A stretch of 64,000 bases of DNA from positions 85,752,969-85,816,968 of the forward strand of contig JAQMRL010000003.1 in the NCBI GenBank assembly GCA_035578175.1, read 5' to 3'. The stretch's first letter is position 1; every line of letters starts with the position of its first letter. Shown one piece after another: positions 35,355 through 47,001 of this stretch. Origin of the DNA: Catonia carolina. Lineage: Eukaryota > Arthropoda > Insecta > Hemiptera > Achilidae. Under the pieces are notes generated by a model that was not told the origin of the DNA, searched no databases, and saw only the letters and a list, made by a program, of their open reading frames with translations. A program made the position numbers and the translations under genes.

Positions 35355-35381
35355 GGTTTAACGTCCGACTGTCATAAATAA
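35317..35381 (-). mobile_element. Very short 5'-truncated S2-type SINE tail, 9-bp TSD
   Basis: On the minus strand, GACAGTCGGACGTTAAACC runs into about 28 A. Direct repeats CATAAATAA flank it (35317-35325 and 35373-35381). Only ~47 bp of element remain, but tail and TSD together identify a target-primed insertion. Confidence 0.8.
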
Positions 35382-36354
35382 GAACGTCATAAAATATACA
35401 TGTTTATATCTTAAATTTTATGGAAATTCTAAAAATGTATCATTTCTTTTAAGTAACAAAATCTGGTATCTGGTAGAATGAAACCATTAATTCGGTTTTA
35501 ACCTGTATTTATATAACGTGACAAGATGGCGCCTAATCATTTGTAATGGATTTTACAACTGATTGTTTGATCAAAATTAGGCCTATTATTAATATAAAAG
35601 AGCATGTGATTTTAAATTGAATTTTGAATAAGATTAATAAATTTGTATTTTTTTAAGTAGAATAAATAGAGGCTTAGATGAGGTTAACGAATCGGGGTAT
35701 ATCTGTGTTGGTAGGGAACCGAAGCGAGATGACCTCCCGGTCAGAATGTTGCCAATGAATTCGTTCGATTAATGATCAATCGTTATTATTTTTATAAAAC
35801 CTATTTTAAAATACATGTTTATTACATCTCAAATTCCAGGAAATTAAAACAATTTAATATCTGTATATAACAAAAATATCTGGAGGTACCGCCCATTCGG
35901 CATAGTCCAAAACCTGTAGTGAGTGACAACAAGATGGCGTCCTTTAATACATCACGCAACTAACTTTCATTGATTTGATTTCAAAATTATTAGTCATTTA
36001 AAAATTATAAAACTGACTTAAATTAACTTTTTAATTATATTTATAGATTTTTAATTTATGTTTCACGGAAAAAATAAATCACGAGGCTGACTATTCAGAG
36101 AAGTTATGTATCGGTGGGTAACGAGAATGAGACTGCTTTCTGGTGCTTGTCCAGAATCTCACTGCTAACTTCGTGTCGCTAACTTTATTATATTTATAAA
36201 AACAGTCTTTTATAAATATTTGAATCATAGATTCCACCCATTCGCCATAGCTGTGTGTTTGTAATGATTGACACCGAGACACCAACCAATCACTGGTTCC
36301 GAGTTCTGGGAACAGACTTTGTTCACTCGGTCATCAAAATATTACTGTTCATGT

Positions 36355-36605
36355 AAAAAATTTTTAAAGATTTCTGCCTTAATATAGATTTTACGGCAAA
36401 AGTTTACTATGTAATTAATTAGCGTCAATCAGTGATTTTCCGTATTGTTAAGTTGTACAGAGGTTCATATTCATTTAGCGTCATTCACTCATATTAGGTT
36501 ACGCTTTTTAATTCATATTGTCTACTCATGATTAAAGAAAAGTTATAACTTTCATTATTTACATTGGCAAGAGAAAGTCGTGTGAGTGTTTCACACCCGA
36601 TTTTT
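36355..36605 (-). mobile_element. CAE copy G, head-half fragment
   Basis: It covers one internal repeat and the family start in reverse (ATTTACATTGGCAAGAGAAA, GTCGTGTGAGTGTTTCACAC). The microsatellite half is missing. Confidence 0.85.
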
Positions 36606-37512
36606 AATATTTGTTTGAAATAAAATAAGTAAAAGTTTGGATTACAAGTTTCCCGCATGCATTTTACCATCAACATTGTGTATTACTTTAAAAACTCGAT
36701 TAACGGAGTACGAGAGGTAGTACACAATAAAAATTTTAATAGCGAACGAAACACTATGGTAGCGAGTGTACAATAGGCGTGTGTAAAGTGAAAGCGGACG
36801 TCGTGGGGCGTTTGAAGACATATTACACTGACCAATCAGAGATCAGGAATCTCGGCCAATCAGAAGCCTCAAATGTATCTAATCAGGATGCTTATAATTC
36901 ACCTCTGCGATTGTTCAACATTAACCAATCAAATTGTCTTAAGAGTAGAATTATTGGTTAGAGTTGCATTCTTATTGGTTGGTTCTTTAACTGCGAATGG
37001 CGTCGTGGTATCTTTCATACATATCCTATACTTTTGACAGTTTTTGATTAACGATGCAATGAATCGATCGAATTAGTTTGAACTGCTGCGATGAACTGGA
37101 TGTAAGTGGCTCTAAGAATAGAAGACCATTTAATATTTTAATTTTTTTATAGTAAATCTTCTTCAGGTGCCTTCTCCATTACGAAAGTTGGTTTATCATC
37201 ATGGTCAGTCGTACCTTGTCCACTGCTGCTTTGAAAAGGTCATGTCAAAATTAATTTTTTACAGGAAATTTTATTTTTCTGTAAATTTCCTGTAAAAAAT
37301 TAATTTTATTGTGTTAAAAAGAACTTTTAACACAATAAAAATTAATTTTTTACAGGAAATTTTATTTTTCTGTAAGGTTAAAATTTTGACCGGCAATGGC
37401 AGGCTTACGGTTGCAAGTTTTCAAAATAAGGGCTGGCACTTTTTGTACACCCTAATTCAAAATAAACGGGACTGAAGATTAAACTTTTAAATATTCTTTC
37501 GGCACTGAAAGG
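36606..37512. other. Unassigned sequence with CCAAT cluster and compound palindrome
   Basis: Five CCAAT or ATTGG boxes lie between 36832 and 36978. A dense set of direct and inverted repeats lies at 37245-37375. No exon with recognisable coding was found. Confidence 0.5.
36832..36978. promoter_or_regulatory. Cluster of five CCAAT boxes
   Basis: CCAAT occurs at 36832, 36856 and 36925 on the plus strand, and its complement ATTGG at 36953 and 36974. Four of the five have an extended TCA or TTA context like NF-Y sites. No TATA box or initiator was identified with confidence, and the downstream gene, if any, is unknown. Confidence 0.35.
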
Positions 37513-37782
37513 GTTAAGAATAGAAGAGATAGCTGTAAATGTAAGTGACACTAGTCAAGAGTTATCTTCTGTAAGAGTAATGAATTTCATTATACAGCCA
37601 AACCTTATTGTGAATGAAATTAAGGTGTCATTTGCAGAGTAGAAAATAGATCCCTTTTAGAGGACCTGGCATGTTGATAAGAATACTTTTCCATTCACAG
37701 GTGAAATATCTTATTCCTAGTTTTACTTTAAAGCCTCTAGAGGTTCAAATCAGCCTTTTGGCTTATGACCTTAACAACAATT
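37513..37782 (+). mobile_element. S1 SINE-like element, copy 7, 5'-truncated
   Basis: It begins in the AAGAATAGAAGAGATAG region, lacking the first ~110 bp, and ends CTTATGACCTTAACAACAA. It is more diverged than the other copies and shows no clear TSD. Confidence 0.8.
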
Positions 37783-38869
37783 TATGGTATTGTTCAATAA
37801 CTTTTAATTTTCTGTTTAAGTTCGTGTTTTACATTAAAAACATGATGTAGATTGATTTTCATTATTTATTCGATTCAAGACTAGTCATGTGAAAATATCA
37901 CATGACTACTAGCCGACTAAACTTAATTTTTGTACGCTGGTCTTTTTATAATTCATAAGGAAAAAATGATCAATTTACGAGTAACACGTTTTAATATTTT
38001 GGTAAAAGTTGATAAAATTGTTTCAGAGAAAAATGAACTTTTTGAAAATAAAAGTAAAATTCCACAGATTTCTATAATCGTATTCAGAACAGATTATTAA
38101 TATTGAAATAAATCTAACTTAAAAAGGAAATCATATTAATGTTAAATAAAGGAAATTCCTTTTAATAGTATTATAGCGTATAATACTCTAACAGTTCTAT
38201 CGCTAGAGAAACCTACAATTTAATGGTCCAATAAAAACAAACGTAGAAAAACGACCAAGGAATATCAAAATGAAAAAATATCTCGTAAAATTTACCTCAA
38301 CTTTTCTCTCCATTTTTCTCCACGTAGTCTTCTTTCTTTATTTACATCACCTCTTCCATTTTTCTAACCTTACTGTACATTTACATCAACTCTTTTTTTC
38401 ACCCTTAATATTTTCTGCTATAATGAACGTTATATTTTCTATTCATACAAAAAGTAAAATCCTACAAAAAAATTTCCTTTTACATCAGGTTCCTCTAGTA
38501 TTTTCATTAAAATTGAAGTTTCCTTTAAGGTAATGAAAAACGCATTCAAAAACTAAAAAAAGAAAAGTAAAAATGAAAATAGACATTCCTTGATGAGGGT
38601 CAACTCTGTGTAATGTCTCATTTTCCACAAAGAAAACCCTCTACTTCTTTGTGTACATTCAATGAATATGAAGGAGTGCTAAAAGAAGAAAATAAACTTG
38701 GAAAGGCTTGAAAGATGAATATATAATACGCCTCCATGTCAATGTATTCAAAGCTACCCTATTACATGAGTAGGCTTACAGATATGTTTTCCTACAGTGC
38801 AATTAACTAAACATCCGCCTTAATTTTCTGACCGTATCAGAACCGAATTATACAAAAAAAAATTTTTTT
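37783..38869. other. Unassigned AT-rich sequence
   Basis: An 87-codon frame at 38270-38533 is rich in F, L and S from pyrimidine-rich DNA and has no motif. No repeat family recognised. Confidence 0.45.
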
Positions 38870-39118
38870 TAATCCCTAATGTATGTTCGTTACAATATAT
38901 TTAATTTAAGAAAAAATATGCAACCCAATGACCCAATGAGATGAAGATTATGTGTATGAATTATAAATGATGTGTAGTCTTGTACAGACTCAGGCCGACC
39001 ATTCCTGAGAAGTATGATTAATTGAACCCCAACTATCAAAGTATACCGGTGTAACCACTTGTTATTAAAATCCATATAGATATAGGATTTGAACAAGGAA
39101 CCTTACATATTAATTAAT
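38870..39118 (-). mobile_element. S3 tRNA-like SINE, copy 3, 5'-truncated
   Basis: Reverse complement of the S3 body, including the complement of CTCATTGGGTCATTGGG and of GGTTCAAATCCTA (here TAGGATTTGAACAAGGAACC). The A-box part is missing. Confidence 0.8.
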
Positions 39119-39139
39119 ATATTGTAGTATACGTGTACA

Positions 39140-39535
39140 TAATTACTTCATTTTTTATTTATTTATTTTTCTTATTCTTGTTTGATCATTTTGGTCAATT
39201 ACTTCTTGGATATCTTTTGAAGTTTTTGTTTCCAATATTTTTTCATTCTCTCAAACCTTGCTTTTCTTTCTTCGTCTGAAAACACCCTTTCCATGTATTT
39301 TCTAGTTTTAGCTTGTAATATAATATTATGGTTGTCTTCTAGTATTTTACTTTTTCTATTATTTAAGTTTTAAATCTTCCAGTGTAATCTGTATTTCCTC
39401 CATATTCTTTTTAACTTCCTTGATCCATTTTATTTCGCATTTCTTATTCAAAATTGCCTCTAAAGTTTTCTAAAGTACTGTATTTCCCGGTGTTCTAATT
39501 ATAAGTCCCCTACAAAGAAGATTCTTTATTTTATT
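39140..39535 (-). pseudogene. Decayed LINE C-terminus
   Basis: Minus-strand frames include KYMERVFSDEERKARFERMK and then KYWKQKLQ, the charged C-terminal segment found in RTE-like LINE proteins (compare SQRMREYWVKIRAQRSK at 22398-22592). Stops interrupt it and the catalytic domain is absent. Confidence 0.55.
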
Positions 39536-40752
39536 ATAAATTTATTAAAAACCACCAAAAACGGTCAAATAATGAGTAAGAACACTTGGCAGTTGAGAAG
39601 TAAATTCATGTCTTTACTACTTCGTCAGCACATCACAATATTACTTAAAATTACATAATCATAACATTTATTTTTCAGAGATACAGGCCTAAACCTCCTC
39701 TGTATATCATAACAATTACAGGGTTCCTGTATGATCATTTTTCTGAAGCCCAAATGAAACAAACATTTCAAAATAAACTTTGGTTTTAAAACATTTTCTA
39801 TAACTGACATAAATTCGACATACATCATTACAAAAATAAAACCTGGAAAATTTTTAATGGCTTGCGGAAATGTGCTTTATACTTCTCGTGGCTTCTAATA
39901 AAAAATAAAAGTTTACGTCAATTATAAGTCGGTTTTCTGTAAAAAAAAAAACATCCATTTCTCTTCTGTTCTTGTATCCAATGAGCTTGAATTTACATAC
40001 CCATATATTCGTTCTTTAATAGGGAGTTTCAGAATGTTATACTGTATAATTTCTTCAAGGTTGTATTTTACTATATTATTATTACTACTACTTCATTATT
40101 TGAAAGAAGAAAAGGCTAAGTAACTAAGTTATTCTTACAAAATAAACATTTTATAAGTAAAGTCAGTAATACTAAAATTCTAATTTTTTTAAAATATTGT
40201 ATATGTTACGGCCACGGTCCGCGGCCACGGTCATCGGCCACGTCGCGCACTGGACGGACACTTCGCATTTTGACCAACGGTGCCAGCCAGAGTCCAAAGG
40301 AAAATTAATCTTAACATTAATTCAGGTAATGGCCGGCCAATACCCAAAGTGGCTGGCGTAGGATGGCCTACGTCCGATGTAGCTTTTAATCATTGTACGA
40401 AATTCCAGACATGATAGAAAATGCTTGTTCTGAATTCACAGTTCTTCAAGTTAAGTTGATAAATATAGATTTTGTACCGGAAGAGTACATTAGACTAAGG
40501 AAAGCATCAACAGAGTCGTCATTTACCGGAAGTTAAGGTTATTCCCGGTTTTCTGCAAAACTAAATGTGTCTTCGGTGTAAGTGTAAAGTAGCTGCTGAT
40601 ATTTTTGCAATTCAAAGTGTCACAATAGCTTAACTGGCTCCAATAAGTAAGGTGAGAATGTGAAATTATTTGTTAATAAATGGATTTTTAGTTCTGAATT
40701 TATGGAACTTTTATAGAATTATAGGAATTTACTCCTTTCTACTGATTCCGTT
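39536..40752. other. Unassigned sequence with a GC-rich island
   Basis: 40205-40300 has repeated CGGCCACGG motifs. 40530 carries ACCGGAAGT, an ETS-type site. CAATAAGTAAGGTGAGAATG near 40640 resembles a splice donor. A promoter with a noncoding first exon is possible but unproven. The BEL element begins at 40753. Confidence 0.35.
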
Positions 40753-41269
40753 TGGTAGCGCCGATGCGAGCGTGGTGCGGTGCGTTTGTCCCCGTGCGGA
40801 GACAAAAAACGAAAACAAACGAAGGATCCCGCGGGACCCTCCACCAGAGCAGTGGACTGTATGCGATGCGCTTGATGTTGCGCGTCTTGTGCCCTATTTA
40901 TTTGGTTGACATACCCGGAACGCGATGTGAAGAAAAATACAAAATTAAGCAGCCTCTTACCTCCTTTTCCAGGGTGAATCGAACTCGTGATGAGTGGGGG
41001 GTAAAAGGGGATAGACAGGAATAAGGGATAGGTATACCCACTATACTGCTGTCTTCTTCCAAAGAGCGATTTCTTCGTATGAATTTCCGGTTGTAGGCCG
41101 TTTTCCGGGTGCGCGTATAGGCGGGCGGTTCATAAAGCGTGGCGACGCACTACAATAAAAGCTGCGGACCGACTGTCTCCGGCGCGTACTGGCGAGCGAG
41201 TTCCACAACAACTGTCTGTTCACCACCAGAGCGCGGCAACGTCGAAAAGTTTGATTAGAGACACAAACA
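40753..41269 (-). repeat. BEL 3' LTR (517 bp)
   Basis: Starts TG and ends CA on the plus strand as well as on the minus. It is identical to 47518-48034 except T versus C near 40788. Short frames inside it occur identically in both LTRs and are not genes. Confidence 0.97.
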
Positions 41270-41291
41270 TTCTCCCCCCCCCCCCTGAAAA
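41270..41291 (-). other. Polypurine tract of the BEL element
   Basis: On the minus strand a purine run, AGGGGGGGGGGGGGAGAA, lies directly against the 3' LTR. This is the normal position of the plus-strand primer in LTR retrotransposons. Confidence 0.85.
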
Positions 41292-41373
41292 GGTATTTTC
41301 AGCAGTTTTGAAACTAGCGCAAGAAATTACTATGTACACTATTTACTTTTTTTTTTTTTATTTACAAGAAGTA

Positions 41374-43545
41374 TTATTGCTGTGGCAAAGGACAAAGCTT
41401 TGTCACAGGACGTTTAAAAGAACCGCTACTAGAACGAACTAGAGCGACTCTAGCGATATTGTCAGATCCAGGGTAAAGTTCTTCGATTATTCCAATTGGC
41501 CAGCGAAATGGTGGTAAATTGTCTTTATTTATAAGAACGACAGTACCCACATGGACGGGTTTCGAAGGCGTATTCCATTTTTCCCTGGTCTGAAGAGTAT
41601 GCAAGTATTCCAATCGCCAGCGTTTCCAAAAATCTTGCACAAGTTTGTCAATTAATTGATAGCGAGTTAGCCTATTTACAGGAATAGAAGTTGTATCTAT
41701 GGCAGGAATATTCGTAAGCGGTTGTTGCAGCAAAAAATGAGCAGGCGTAAGCGGTGCAAGATCGTTTGGATCCGAGCTAAGAGCGCAGAGAGGACGTGAA
41801 TTGAGAAGAGCCTCTATTTGCGTGAGTACTGTTGACATCTCTTCAAATGTTAAAATTTGATTGCCAATTACTTTAAATAAATGTGATTTAACAGATCTTA
41901 TGTTGGATTCCCAAAGGCCACCAAAATGTGGCGCAGACGGAGGATTAAATTTCCATTCTATTTTTCTGCTAGTCAGTTCGTTGTTTAATTTTGACTTGTA
42001 TACTTCGGAGTCCAAAAGGTCATATATTTTGTTCAATTGGGACTTTGCACCAATAAAATTTGTCCCGCAATCCGAGTACAATGTATGTATGGGACCTCTT
42101 CTTGCAAGAAACCTCTTTAATGCACACATGAAGGCGTTCGTAGACAAGTCAGAAACCAGTTCAAGATATATTGCTTTAACGGATAAACAAATGAAAATAC
42201 AAATATATGATTTTTGAGAACGCACTCCTCTATTTTTTGACATCGTAGTATAAATGGGTCCAGCAAAATCAGTTCCAGTATGTAAGAATGGTTTAGATTC
42301 TGTAATGCGTGGCGTAGGCAGGTTTCCCATAAGTGGAAATGTATTCTTAGGTCGATATTTAAAACAAAAATTGCAATTTTGTAGGCGATGGCGGACTACT
42401 CCTCTACCTCCAACAATCCAATATTTCTGGCGTAGCAAGGAAAGAACCAAATTGGGACCTGTATGAAAATTGACCTTATGAAATTTATCTATTAATAAAT
42501 CAACACAATGGTCATTCTTAGGTAATAAAATCGGATGCTTATGGTGATACTCCAAATTTGAATTGCGTAGGCGTCCTCCAACTTTAATAAGAGCGTCTTC
42601 ATCTAGAAAAGGATTTAATTTTCGAATTTTAGGTGAAGTAAATTTTCCAATTTTCAAAGCAATGATATCTTTATTAAAATATTTCCGTTGCAGGTAGTGA
42701 ATCAAGGAGCGTTCTGCATGTTCAATTTCAGCTACAGTGATCCGATTCCCATTACAGTGACTTCTGCGTATGAATCTCCAGACGTACGCCGTGGCACGTA
42801 GAAGTTTGTCGTAAGAAGAAAAGTAGTTTATCAGCTTCTGAAATGGATGTTCCTCTACCGTTGCAACAGCGATGACGGTGCGTCGTTCTTCTGGGCATTC
42901 TTCTCCAGCGTTGTTCCACTCGGCGGTAGGCCAAATCAGCGGGTCTTGGTGAAGCCAAGAAGGTCCAGCGAACCATAGCGGATGACTTATCAATCCCTTG
43001 GGTAATAATCCGCGTGACAAACAATCAGCTGGGTTTTCAGAACTTCTGATATGTCTCCAGTTAGATGCAGGAATTTTGTCTTGAATTACGGCGACTCTGT
43101 TGGCGACGAAGGTCTTCCAGCGTGCCGAAGGCGATGAAATCCACTGAAAGACGACGGTGGAGTCAGTGAAGGCGAATATCCTTTGAAATTTAAATCTAGT
43201 GGAGTACGTTCGACCAACAAAGTGAACGAGCCGTGCGAGAAGAACAGCAGCGCATAACTCCAAGCGAGGTATGGACATAGCTTTCTGCGGAGCGACACGA
43301 GACTTAGTGCAAAGTAAAGAGACAATAACATTGTTATTATTAAGAATAGAGCGTACATACAAGACAGCTCCATAAGCCTTCTCTGACGCGTCCGAGAAAC
43401 AAATTAAATCCGCGTTACAGTTGTATTCTACGAATATATGTCGTGGTATTCTTATATTAGCAAGTAATGGAAGTTCTTCTTGAAACTTCTTCCAAATTTT
43501 AACAGCTGGAAACGAAGTTGGAGCAGGATCATCCCAATCTAATTT
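41374..43545 (-). pseudogene. BEL pol, downstream part: RNase H, integrase, DUF5641
   Basis: This is the 3' half of the gag-pol frame. It continues the reverse transcriptase C-terminus (43545-43363) and has an ATG-started frame of 662 codons. RNase H motifs: RLELCAAV (E35) and FTDSTVVFQW (D67). An integrase zinc-binding domain follows (H295, H300, C330, C333), then the catalytic core with D365 (GTDFAGPI), D431 (YSDCGTNF) and E485 (GGLWESNI). The C-terminal DUF5641-like region ends before the polypurine tract. Removing the LINE plus one TSD (1200 bp) restores the frame to the upstream part, so it is one polyprotein gene split by an insertion. No stop or frameshift is seen within this half. Confidence 0.93.
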
Positions 43546-44745
43546 TTTTTTTTTTTTTTTTCCGGGGTTCCTACGGCCGGCGCCGCTTCCCGCACTTCAA
43601 TCTCCACTCTCCTCTATCCTCCCAATCACCCTCATCCATCCCTCTCTCCCTCATGGCTTCCTGTATTCCCTTTTTCCACGTTTTCCTTGGTCTACCTTTC
43701 TTCCTTCTGTTGGTTGGGACATAAGACAACATTCTTTTTGGCCACCTCTCATCACCCATTCTCTGCACATGACCATACCATATCAGTTGTCGTCTCTCTA
43801 TCCTATCCACAATGGTATCTTCTACATGAGCTCTCTTCCTGATGTCGTCATTACGGATATGGTCCAACCTGGACACTCTACATGAACGGCGCAGAAAGTC
43901 CATTTCAATTGCTTTAAGCTGGCTGTCTATTTTTGATGTTATTTGCCAGCACTCTGCCCCATAAGTTGTTATTGGCTCCACAATAGTGTGGTACAACTGG
44001 ACTTTTGTATTCATGTGCATTTTTGCAGACCATAAAATCGGGTTCAATTTCCGGATTGCTATTCTCCCTTGCACAATCCTATTTTTAACATCCTTCCTAG
44101 TTGAACCGTCTGATGATATGTAGGTCCCCAAGTACTTGAATTCCTTTGTGCTCTTGATAATTTTGTTGTCGACTTGAAGATCATTGGACTCTTCCCCTAT
44201 AACCAAGTATTCAATTGGTGGTTAAAGGTTGGTAAAGGATCTCGGAGGCGGTGAGAGTGGCCGAAGCTCTCACTGTAGCAAAATTCTGAGTAATGTCCGC
44301 TGTTTTTCGACGAAAGAGTCGAAGGTTCTAGAAATAGAACTCAGCTCTGCCAACAAATCCTACTCTCACGTCCTCGAAGACAATGTGTCGCGTAACCGCT
44401 GGGTGCATGGCGTACAATGGATGTGCGTTATGTAGCAGACGAGAGGGGGTGAAGGCGAGTTTCTGGCGCCTCATAACGAGAACATTTCGGCTAGGGGAAT
44501 AAACCCCAACAGAAAATTCTGGTCCTCCAGGTTGGGGGTTGAATCGATGGGCCAACACCCCATCATTTCGTAAAAAATCTAGCATCGTTAAAAACTTCAA
44601 TCAGAAGCCTCGGAACTCGGACCGGAATAATGGAATAAGAAAAGAGAAACGGAAATGGATAATGAATTTTGGAACATGGAATATTCAAGGTATAGGTACA
44701 AAGCGTCAGGAAGTCTTTGATGAAATGAAATGGCCAATCTAATTT
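43534..44745 (-). mobile_element. LINE insertion with 5' inversion, inside BEL pol
   Basis: The insertion (43546-44733) lies between CCAATCTAATTT repeats (43534-43545 and 44734-44745). The 3' part (about 44210-43546) is on the minus strand and ends in poly(A), seen as poly-T at 43543-43560. The 5' part (about 44215-44733) runs in the opposite direction: it contains a 5' leader (TCCAGGTTGGGGGTTGAATC) and the start of the endonuclease frame (FGTWNIQGIGTKRQEVF) on the plus strand. The middle of the LINE is absent. This is the arrangement expected from twin priming. Confidence 0.9.
43571..44206 (-). pseudogene. LINE reverse transcriptase C-terminal fragment (in BEL)
   Basis: A 211-codon open frame contains the thumb-like and C-terminal parts of an RTE-like LINE protein: KEFKYLGTYISSDGS, LNPILWSAKM, EPITTYGAECWQIT, MDFLRRSCRVSRLDHIRNDD, QLIWYGHVQRM and the tail RRKKGRPRKTWKKGIQE. 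It ends a few bases before the poly(A) tract. The endonuclease is represented only by the inverted 5' segment, and the catalytic YADD region is missing. The open frame reflects a recent insertion rather than a working protein. Confidence 0.88.
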
Positions 44746-47001
44746 CGAGTTCCAAAAATCTTTAATTAAAATCTTGGCAGTGATCGTAAGCGGTGCTAAG
44801 ATCCCTAATGGATCGAATATTCTTGCCAAAGAAGAAAGAACGGCACGTTTGGTGCAAATTGTATTTGGCGAATTAACTTTAAAGGTGAATTCATCAGAAG
44901 ACGAGATCCACTGTAGGCCCAAGATTTTTATAGAGTCATTCTCTTTAAAATCAATAGCACAAGGAAAGCGTTTTTCTGCGGGAATTTTTTCTAAAATTTT
45001 AACCGAATTAGTAGCCCATTTAACTAGCTCAAAACCACCGGCTTGAAACATACTTTCCAATTGCGAATATAAAAGCATGCAATCCTTTTCTGATTCTACG
45101 CTAGTTGCTAAGTCATCAATGTAAAAGTCTCTATCAGCTACTACGGCCGCGAACGGGTAATTATCTTTTTCTTCTTGCGCTAGCTGTTTTATTACTCTTA
45201 ACGCTAAAAAAGGCGCAGGTTTGACTCCAAATGTCACGGTATTAAGCGTCCAAGAACTAATTTCCTGGTCAGCGGAAAAACGCCATAGAATTTTTTGAAA
45301 TTTTTTATGTTTGGGATGAATGAGTATCTGACGATACATTTGTCGAATATCAGCGGTTAACACAAATGGAAATAGTCGAAACCCTAGAAGGATAGCCGAT
45401 AAATCAGTATGCAACTTAGCTCCCGTATATAAAATATCATTTAGTGATGTATTGTTGTCAGTGCAAAATTTTACAGATTGTGCAAACGCACCGATTCCCC
45501 GAACAGAAGTTTGAATTTTATTTTTCACTAGCATCAGTCTTTTACAGCAATCAACAGTAAGAAAATTAGATTGGCTGGCAGAATCTAAAAGAACTCGGAC
45601 CACATGAGGATTCCCTAAAGTATCGTAGACATTTACTTTAGCAGTTGATAAAATAATAGAGTTTGAAATACGTTGGCCTATGTTAGCACAAGCCAATGTT
45701 TGCGGACTGTCTGATGTTTTATTCAACGATACTGAAGAGTTACTTGATCCCTGAGCGCCAATTACATTAGGCGACAATAATTGTAATGGTGAAGTTGATA
45801 CCCGTGGGTTTGAAGACTCGACACTAGATTTTAAAAAATGAAGCGTAGTATGATGTTTTTTATCACAGACGGAACACCTATTTCTTGACTTACATGCGGT
45901 CGTATTATGAATTTGAGATAAACAATTAATGCATAAGGATTTATTTTTTGCAAAGTTATACCTTTCAGGGGGGCTTAACATCTTAAATTCAGAACATGAA
46001 TAAACAGCGTGGTCTTGAGATTTATTGCAAACAGGACAAGTCGCCTTTGAATTTGATTTAAAATATTTTGAATTAGGTGATTTATTCACAACAAATGAAT
46101 GCGTAATCTTAGATTTGGGGTGAGCAATTCGTGATAATGCATTTGAATGTTTTTTAATAAAATTCACAAGTTGAATAAAAGTTGGTAAGGTCTTGTCAAC
46201 AAGAGTCATTTCAAAATCATGTACAGTTTGAGAATCAAGTTTATTTAGCGCTAAATGCACAAATATAAAATCATCAAGATTATTAATATTAAGCCGTTTT
46301 ATAGCTTCAATAGGTGCAACAAAATTTTGTAAAAATGTGTCTAAATTATTAGCTGACTCAGACGTTATAATTTTAAATTCAAAAATTTGCTTTAAATAAG
46401 CTGTAGCGAGACTTCTTGGGTCCTGATATTTTTCTAACAGCGTTGACCAAATAATTTCATAGTTTTCCGCCAACGGAGGTATTCCAGAAACTAAAGCTAA
46501 AGACTTTTTTGTAAGCTTACTAGTTAAATAACGAATCTTATCAGCTTCTGTTAACTGTGCGTTATCATGAATTAAAGATTTAAAACTTTGATAAAAAATC
46601 GGCCATTCGTTAAATTCGCCCGAAAATGACGGTAATTCTAGCGTAGGTAGTCTAACCTTTGGTTTCACAAGTTCAGTTGAAACAGCTGGTTTGTTATCTA
46701 GTTTTTGTTTATTTATGTTATTATAAGAAACTACAACAGCACAATACATTTCGTCAAATGCATGTATGGGTTGAAAATTAGGGCTAGCATCAGCATTAAT
46801 TTCTAAATTCAGTTCATTTATTTTATGAATAACTTGTTCAAATTCGATTTTAGTCGATTCTAGCGACTGAAATAATATTAAAAAATTATTTCTTATTTTA
46901 CTGTCGTTAAGATTCTCTATCATATCATATAAGCGTTGAATTCTTTGAAACAAAGTTTCCTTTTTTGCCTCAAAAACTTTCAAGTCCTTTTTAGCTGACA
47001 T
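44734..47001 (-). pseudogene. BEL gag-pol, upstream part: Gag, protease, truncated RT
   Basis: The frame starts at 47001 (MSAKKDLKVFEAKKETLFQR). Residues about 120-275 form the DUF1759-type Gag region; Cys/His knuckles lie near 322-336 (CPVCNKSQDHAVYSC) and 357-383 (CINC and CSVC groups). The aspartic protease motif is VRVLLDSASQSNFLT (D473). At about residue 511 (GIGAFAQSVK then FCTDNNTSLND) the sequence jumps from the protease to the reverse transcriptase, omitting several hundred residues usually present in the family, without loss of frame. RT motifs VLTADIRQMYRQI (D551) and YIDD (627-630) remain. The frame is cut after NSKLDWP by the LINE and continues in frame at 43545. Confidence 0.92.

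Larger units (their letters stand above)
33420..36280. repeat. Degenerate tandem array, ~200-bp unit (two alternating types)
   Basis: A motif like ACAAGATGGCCTCCCGG recurs near 33737, 33948, 34306, 34876, 35521, 35729, 35931 and 36127, with spacings near 200 bp or multiples. Type A units carry TTTTAATATCTGTTTTAAGT and AAGCTTG(G/A)ACAAGG(C/T)TGAC before the motif; type B units carry ATATCTGG(T/A)GGGATG with CCATTCGG-like sequence. The copies are strongly diverged, so this is an old array. Short frames inside it are not genes. Confidence 0.75.

Noticed and set aside
40752..41226. 90- and 61-codon frames, duplicated at 47517-47991
   Set aside because: They lie in the BEL LTRs and are identical only because the LTRs are nearly identical.
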